Below are positions 60,819 to 64,000 of a DNA stretch of 64,000 nt, one piece after another. The stretch comes from Betaproteobacteria bacterium (GTDB taxonomy: Bacteria > Pseudomonadota > Gammaproteobacteria > Burkholderiales > SHXO01). The position numbers were made by a program, and so were the translations under genes. Below the pieces are notes generated by a model that saw only the letters and a list, made by a program, of their open reading frames with translations, had not been told where the DNA came from and ran no database searches. Position 1 is the stretch's first letter; every line of letters starts with the position of its first letter. The stretch is from positions 1 through 64,000 of the forward strand of contig JANXRW010000070.1 in the NCBI GenBank assembly GCA_025356655.1. Direction: 5' to 3'.

Positions 60819-61874
60819 ATGCGCTCAGAACTCGCCCGTTACGCGTCCTATTTGGTGTTCGTCGTCGTCGCGCTGGCCACGCTTCGGTTGCTGGGACACG
60901 TCCTGGCGCCATTCCTCGGGGCGGCGATACTGGCCTACGTGTTCGTTCCGCTGGTGGATCGCCTCGAGCGGCGAGGCGTCCCGCGGACGCTCGGCGTGGT
61001 ACTGGTGTTCGGGGTGATCCTGGCCTCCCTGTTCGGCCTGCTGCTCGTGCTCGTCCCGCTGGTGGAGCGCCAGGTGTCCTCGCTCCTGCAGGGCCTGCCC
61101 GCGGCCCTGGACTGGCTGCGCACCCGGGCACTGCCCTGGGTCTCCACGGCGATGGGAACCGAGGTCGTTCTGGACTCCGAGGCCCTCAAGGCGAGTTTGA
61201 TGGAACGTCTCAAGGGCAACGGCGGTGTCCTGGCCCAGTGGCTCGGATCGGTCACCTTCGAGGGGCTGGCGCTGCTGGGCACGCTGGCGACCGTGGCGCT
61301 GGTGCCACTGGTGCTGTTCTACTTTCTGCGGGACTGGCCGACGCTACTCGGCGCGATCGCTGACCTAGTGCCGCGCCGACACCTCGCCGCGGTGAGTGCA
61401 GTGGCAAAACAGGTCGACGGCGTGCTCGGCGAGTTTTTGCGCGGCCAATTGGCGGTGATGGCGGCGCTGGGCTTTTATTACACGGTGGCGCTCCGCTTGG
61501 CGGGGCTAGACTCGGCGCTTTCCATCGGCGTGCTTACCGGACTGTTCGCCTTCGTGCCCTACCTCGGATTCAGCCTTGGGATGGTGCTGTCGATCTTTGC
61601 CTCATTCACGCAGAATCACGGCGCGGCGGGGCTGTTGCCCGTGGCTGCGATCTACGGCGTGGGACAGGTGCTCGAAGGCTACGTGCTGACCCCCTGGTTA
61701 GTCGGCGAGCGGATCGGACTGCACCCGGTCGTCGTGATTTTGTCGATTCTCGCCTTCGGTCAACTGCTCGGTTTCGTGGGTGTGCTCCTGGCCCTGCCGC
61801 TGGCAGCCAGTTGCTTGGTGCTGTTGCGGCACCTGCGGGGTCGTTATCACGCGAGCGGGCTCTACCGGGAGTGA
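60819..61874 (+). CDS. AI-2E family (PerM-like) membrane transporter
   Basis: A 351-residue polytopic membrane protein with about eight hydrophobic segments, typical of the UPF0118/PerM/TqsA family ([24 protein letters not shown]). Possible roles are export of autoinducer-2 or Na+/H+ antiport; the substrate is unknown. Its stop overlaps the hda start (TGATG). Confidence 0.9.
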   Translation: MRSELARYASYLVFVVVALATLRLLGHVLAPFLGAAILAYVFVPLVDRLERRGVPRTLGVVLVFGVILASLFGLLLVLVPLVERQVSSLLQGLPAALDWLRTRALPWVSTAMGTEVVLDSEALKASLMERLKGNGGVLAQWLGSVTFEGLALLGTLATVALVPLVLFYFLRDWPTLLGAIADLVPRRHLAAVSAVAKQVDGVLGEFLRGQLAVMAALGFYYTVALRLAGLDSALSIGVLTGLFAFVPYLGFSLGMVLSIFASFTQNHGAAGLLPVAAIYGVGQVLEGYVLTPWLVGERIGLHPVVVILSILAFGQLLGFVGVLLALPLAASCLVLLRHLRGRYHASGLYRE

Positions 61875-62554
61875 TGCGCCAGCAGATTCTGGAACTCCTG
61901 CCGCCAGCGCAGCCGACCCTGGAGGAGTTCGTACCCGGGCGCAACGTCGAGGCGCACGCTGCGGTCGCCGCGCTTGCGCGCGCCGAAGGGCGGGAGCGCT
62001 TCGTCTACGTCTGGGGGGCGCCCGGGTGCGGCCGCACGCATCTGCTGCGGGCTGCCGTGGCCAAGGCGGGGCCCGGGGCCGCCTATCTGCAGGACCCGGC
62101 CTTGGCGGGCTCCTTGCCTGGGCAGGCACTGCTCGCCGTCGATGATCTCGATGCGCTACCGGAAGCCGGCCAGGGTGCGCTCTTCACCCTGCACAACAGG
62201 ATCCGGGACGACCCCCAGGGCCGCCTGCTCTGCGCAGGCCAAGCGCCGCCCGCGCGCCTTGGTCTGCGCGCGGATCTCGCGACCCGGTTGGCCGCGGGAT
62301 TGGTGTTCCAGATACACACCCTGAGCGACGAGGAGAAACTGCTCGCACTCGTCGGGCGGGCGCGTGGGCGCGGTTTCCTGCTCCCCGAGGAGGCAGCCCA
62401 CCACATCCTGTCGCATAGTGCGCGCGATCTGGGCTCGCTCTTTGTCGTGCTCGACGCCATCGACCGCTACTCTCTTGCCGCGTTGCAACCGGTGACGCTG
62501 TCCTTGGTTCGGCGTGTCCTCCCAAGGGCGGCATCGGGACCAGCCCCCGTCTAG
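61874..62554 (+). CDS. hda: DnaA regulatory inactivator Hda
   Basis: A 226-residue AAA+ protein lacking DnaA's DNA-binding domain; with the clamp it stimulates ATP hydrolysis on DnaA. The P-loop is Trp-Gly-Ala-Pro-Gly-Cys-Gly-Arg-Thr-His, with Arg at the usual Lys position as in many betaproteobacterial Hda proteins; Leu-Ala-Val-Asp-Asp-Leu-Asp is Walker B. The N-terminal clamp motif (Gln-Gln-Ile-Leu-Glu-Leu-Leu) is plausible. One-base overlap with the AI-2E gene. Confidence 0.88.
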   Translation: MRQQILELLPPAQPTLEEFVPGRNVEAHAAVAALARAEGRERFVYVWGAPGCGRTHLLRAAVAKAGPGAAYLQDPALAGSLPGQALLAVDDLDALPEAGQGALFTLHNRIRDDPQGRLLCAGQAPPARLGLRADLATRLAAGLVFQIHTLSDEEKLLALVGRARGRGFLLPEEAAHHILSHSARDLGSLFVVLDAIDRYSLAALQPVTLSLVRRVLPRAASGPAPV

Positions 62555-62642
62555 ACGGGGTTTTCCGCTACAATCCGCTGCAAAGTGGGACCCGCCGCCA
62601 GCCTCTCATCTTCCAGCCTCCCATCTTCGCGATCCAAACCGC

Positions 62643-63299
62643 ATGCGCCTCGCACTCTTCGACCTGGACAATACGCTCCTCGCTGGCGACAGCGACTTTG
62701 AATGGGCACAGTTCCTCATCGAGCACGGCGTGTTGGATCGAGAGGTCTATGACGCGCGCAACCGAGGTTTTTTCGAACAATATCAGGCCGGTACGCTCGA
62801 TATCCATGAATTCCTCGACTTCCAACTGAAGCCCCTGTCGCGTCATCCCCGCCAAGTGCTCGAAGCGTGGCACCGGGAGTTCATGCGCAGCCGAGTGCTC
62901 CCGATGATGACCCGCAAGGCGCGCGATCTGGTAGACAGTCACCACGGTGACGCCCGCGTCGTGGTAACGGCCACCAACCGCTTCGTCACCGCGCCCATCG
63001 CTCGCGAGTTCGGCATCGAGCACCTGATCGCGACGGAACCCGAGGAGGTCGGCGGCGAGTTCACGGGCCGGGTGTCTGGGGTGCCTTCCTTCCGCGAAGG
63101 CAAGGTCACGCGCGTGGAGGCCTGGCTGGCGGAGCGCGGACTTGACTGGCACTCCTTCAAGGACGTCTACTTCTACAGCGATTCGCTCAACGACCTGCCA
63201 TTGCTCTCGCGGGTAAGCCAACCGGTGGCGGTGGACCCGGATGAGACGCTGAAGATGCACGCGTTGGCCAAGGGGTGGCCCATCATCAGCCTGCGCTGA
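62643..63299 (+). CDS. HAD-IB family phosphatase (SerB-like)
   Basis: A 218-residue HAD phosphatase with Phe-Asp-Leu-Asp-Asn-Thr-Leu-Leu-Ala-Gly-Asp (nucleophile Asp), Val-Thr-Ala-Thr-Asn and Tyr-Phe-Tyr-Ser-Asp-Ser-Leu-Asn-Asp (metal site). It resembles phosphoserine phosphatase; the substrate is unproven. It sits in the conserved hda-HAD-pcnB order. Confidence 0.88.
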   Translation: MRLALFDLDNTLLAGDSDFEWAQFLIEHGVLDREVYDARNRGFFEQYQAGTLDIHEFLDFQLKPLSRHPRQVLEAWHREFMRSRVLPMMTRKARDLVDSHHGDARVVVTATNRFVTAPIAREFGIEHLIATEPEEVGGEFTGRVSGVPSFREGKVTRVEAWLAERGLDWHSFKDVYFYSDSLNDLPLLSRVSQPVAVDPDETLKMHALAKGWPIISLR

Positions 63300-63311
63300 G
63301 CCTCGCGCGGT

Positions 63312-63340
63312 GTTTTGCGGGCAACCCTTGGGGGTATAAT
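63312..63340 (+). promoter_or_regulatory. pcnB: candidate sigma-70 promoter of pcnB
   Basis: GTTTTG (63312-63317), 17-base spacer, perfect TATAAT (63335-63340), just after the HAD gene. The transcript would carry an approximately 140-base leader before pcnB. Confidence 0.5.
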
Positions 63341-63443
63341 CCGGCGCACGGACCCTGCTTGCCGTGCCCCGGGGTTCCTCGGCCTGCCTCCCCACCTGCG
63401 GCGGGGGCCGTCCGTCGCACCCAACCCGTCTAGAAGGGATTCA

Positions 63444-63488
63444 ATGGCCGCCTGCCCCTCTTTCACCTCAGTGGTATCCGCCGGATGA
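63444..63488 (+). CDS. 14-codon leader ORF overlapping pcnB
   Basis: ATG 63444 has AAGGG five bases upstream and encodes Met-Ala-Ala-Cys-Pro-Ser-Phe-Thr-Ser-Val-Val-Ser-Ala-Gly. Its TGA (63486-63488) overlaps the pcnB start as ATGA. pcnB itself has no clear ribosome site, so the leader may drive its translation by reinitiation. Confidence 0.45.
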   Translation: MAACPSFTSVVSAG

Positions 63489-64000
63489 TCGGAAAGTTTC
63501 TCCGTCGCGTGTTTTCCCCGCGCCGTGCGAATATGCTGCGGCGCCTGCCTCTAGAAGAGCACGGGCTCTCGCGCGACCAGATCAGCTCCTGCGCCCGTCG
63601 CACCACCGAAGGGCTTCAGGCGGCGGGCTTCCAGGCCTACGTGGTGGGTGGCGCCGTGCGCGACCTGCTCGTAGGCATCGTGCCGAAGGATTTCGACGTG
63701 GCCACGGACGCCACACCCGACCAAGTGCGCGCCACCTTTCGCCGTTCCCGCATCATCGGCCGTCGTTTCCGCTTGGTTCACGTCCTCTGCGGACAGGACA
63801 CGGTCGAGGTGTCCACCTTCCGCGGCAGCGCGAACGCCGGTGGGGATTCGGTCGAGCAGGACGAGCATGGCCGTATCCTCCGTGACAACGTTTTCGGGAC
63901 GTTGGAGGAGGATGCGCTTCGCCGCGATTTCACGCTGAACGCGCTGTTCTACGATCCCGCCACGCAGGAAATCTTGGATTATTGCGACGGCTACGCTGAC
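63485..64000 (+). CDS. pcnB: poly(A) polymerase I (5' part, runs off the window)
   Basis: 172 codons of the class II nucleotidyltransferase that polyadenylates RNA 3' ends. The active site Val-Gly-Gly-Ala-Val-Arg-Asp-Leu-Leu, then Asp-Phe-Asp-Val-Ala-Thr-Asp, and the downstream Arg-Arg-Asp-Phe-Thr-Leu-Asn-Ala distinguish the PcnB/CCA-adding fold; the N-terminal basic leader is typical of PcnB. The gene continues past 64000. Confidence 0.93.
   Translation, partial: MIGKFLRRVFSPRRANMLRRLPLEEHGLSRDQISSCARRTTEGLQAAGFQAYVVGGAVRDLLVGIVPKDFDVATDATPDQVRATFRRSRIIGRRFRLVHVLCGQDTVEVSTFRGSANAGGDSVEQDEHGRILRDNVFGTLEEDALRRDFTLNALFYDPATQEILDYCDGYAD

Noticed and set aside
1..64000. CRISPR array, tRNA or rRNA genes
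   Set aside because: No regularly spaced direct repeats with unique spacers and no cloverleaf or rRNA-like stretches were seen in the intergenic regions examined by eye.

Overview
This is a high-G+C proteobacterial chromosome segment. The gene order points to a betaproteobacterium (Burkholderiales/Rhodocyclales/Nitrosomonadales in the broad sense). The markers are trxA-rho-rpmE, coaBC-dut, radC-rpmB-rpmG, desaturase-methyltransferase-DUF3108-purN-purM, and AI-2E permease-hda-HAD-pcnB, together with a BktB-like thiolase and a phasin that imply polyhydroxyalkanoate storage. A PQQ alcohol dehydrogenase cluster with a lanthanide signature suggests periplasmic alcohol oxidation. Genus cannot be read from the window. 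No tRNA, rRNA or CRISPR array was seen.

Layout. (1) 1-7549: a decayed Tn3-family transposon. At the left edge it is cut by the end of an IS4/IS50-like element. Its tnpA and tnpR are broken, and it carries a six-gene copper-resistance cargo (small metal-binding protein, small exported protein, TolC-like lipoprotein, multicopper oxidase, cupredoxin, CusF-like protein). The 38-bp terminal repeat at 7512-7549 lies inside the 3' end of pgi and supplies its last codons and stop. (2) 7513-14.8 kb: pgi, phasin, beta-ketothiolase, the Hsp15/Hsp33 pair, a GT39-type glycosyltransferase and rpmE, all on the minus strand. (3) 14.8-16.4 kb: a gene graveyard between rpmE and rho, holding an IS110 transposase scrap and a frameshifted MazE(DUF3018)-MazF toxin-antitoxin pair. 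(4) 16.4-18.8 kb: rho, trxA and fdxA. (5) 18.9-35.4 kb: recD, a quinone oxidoreductase on the opposite strand, then a long minus-strand block read as rhodanese, epimerase, TlpA-like, isochorismatase-like, ABC transporter, queC, recC, recB. (6) 35.4-40.8 kb: radical SAM protein, DUF2007 protein, a YbiB/TrpD2-like gene with an NtrC-like site and a sigma-54 promoter, a PP2C phosphatase, Fe-superoxide dismutase, a conserved acidic protein and a DUF192 protein.

(7) 41-51.5 kb is the most distinctive region. A large multi-PAS sensor kinase, a receiver fused to an RsbW-like ATPase, and a receiver fused to a SpoIIE-type phosphatase form a tightly coupled three-gene operon. It lies directly upstream of a XoxF-like dehydrogenase (xoxF), its periplasmic partner xoxJ and a four-cysteine cytochrome c. 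An Rrf2 regulator and a decayed SDR gene sit between xoxJ and the cytochrome. The operon looks like a phosphorelay plus partner-switching control unit for the dehydrogenase. (8) 51.5-64 kb: housekeeping genes (dut, coaBC, radC, rpmB, rpmG, desaturase, RNA methyltransferase, DUF3108, purN, purM, AI-2E permease, hda, HAD phosphatase, pcnB running off the edge), plus about 1.07 kb of gene-free sequence at 53.2-54.3 kb.
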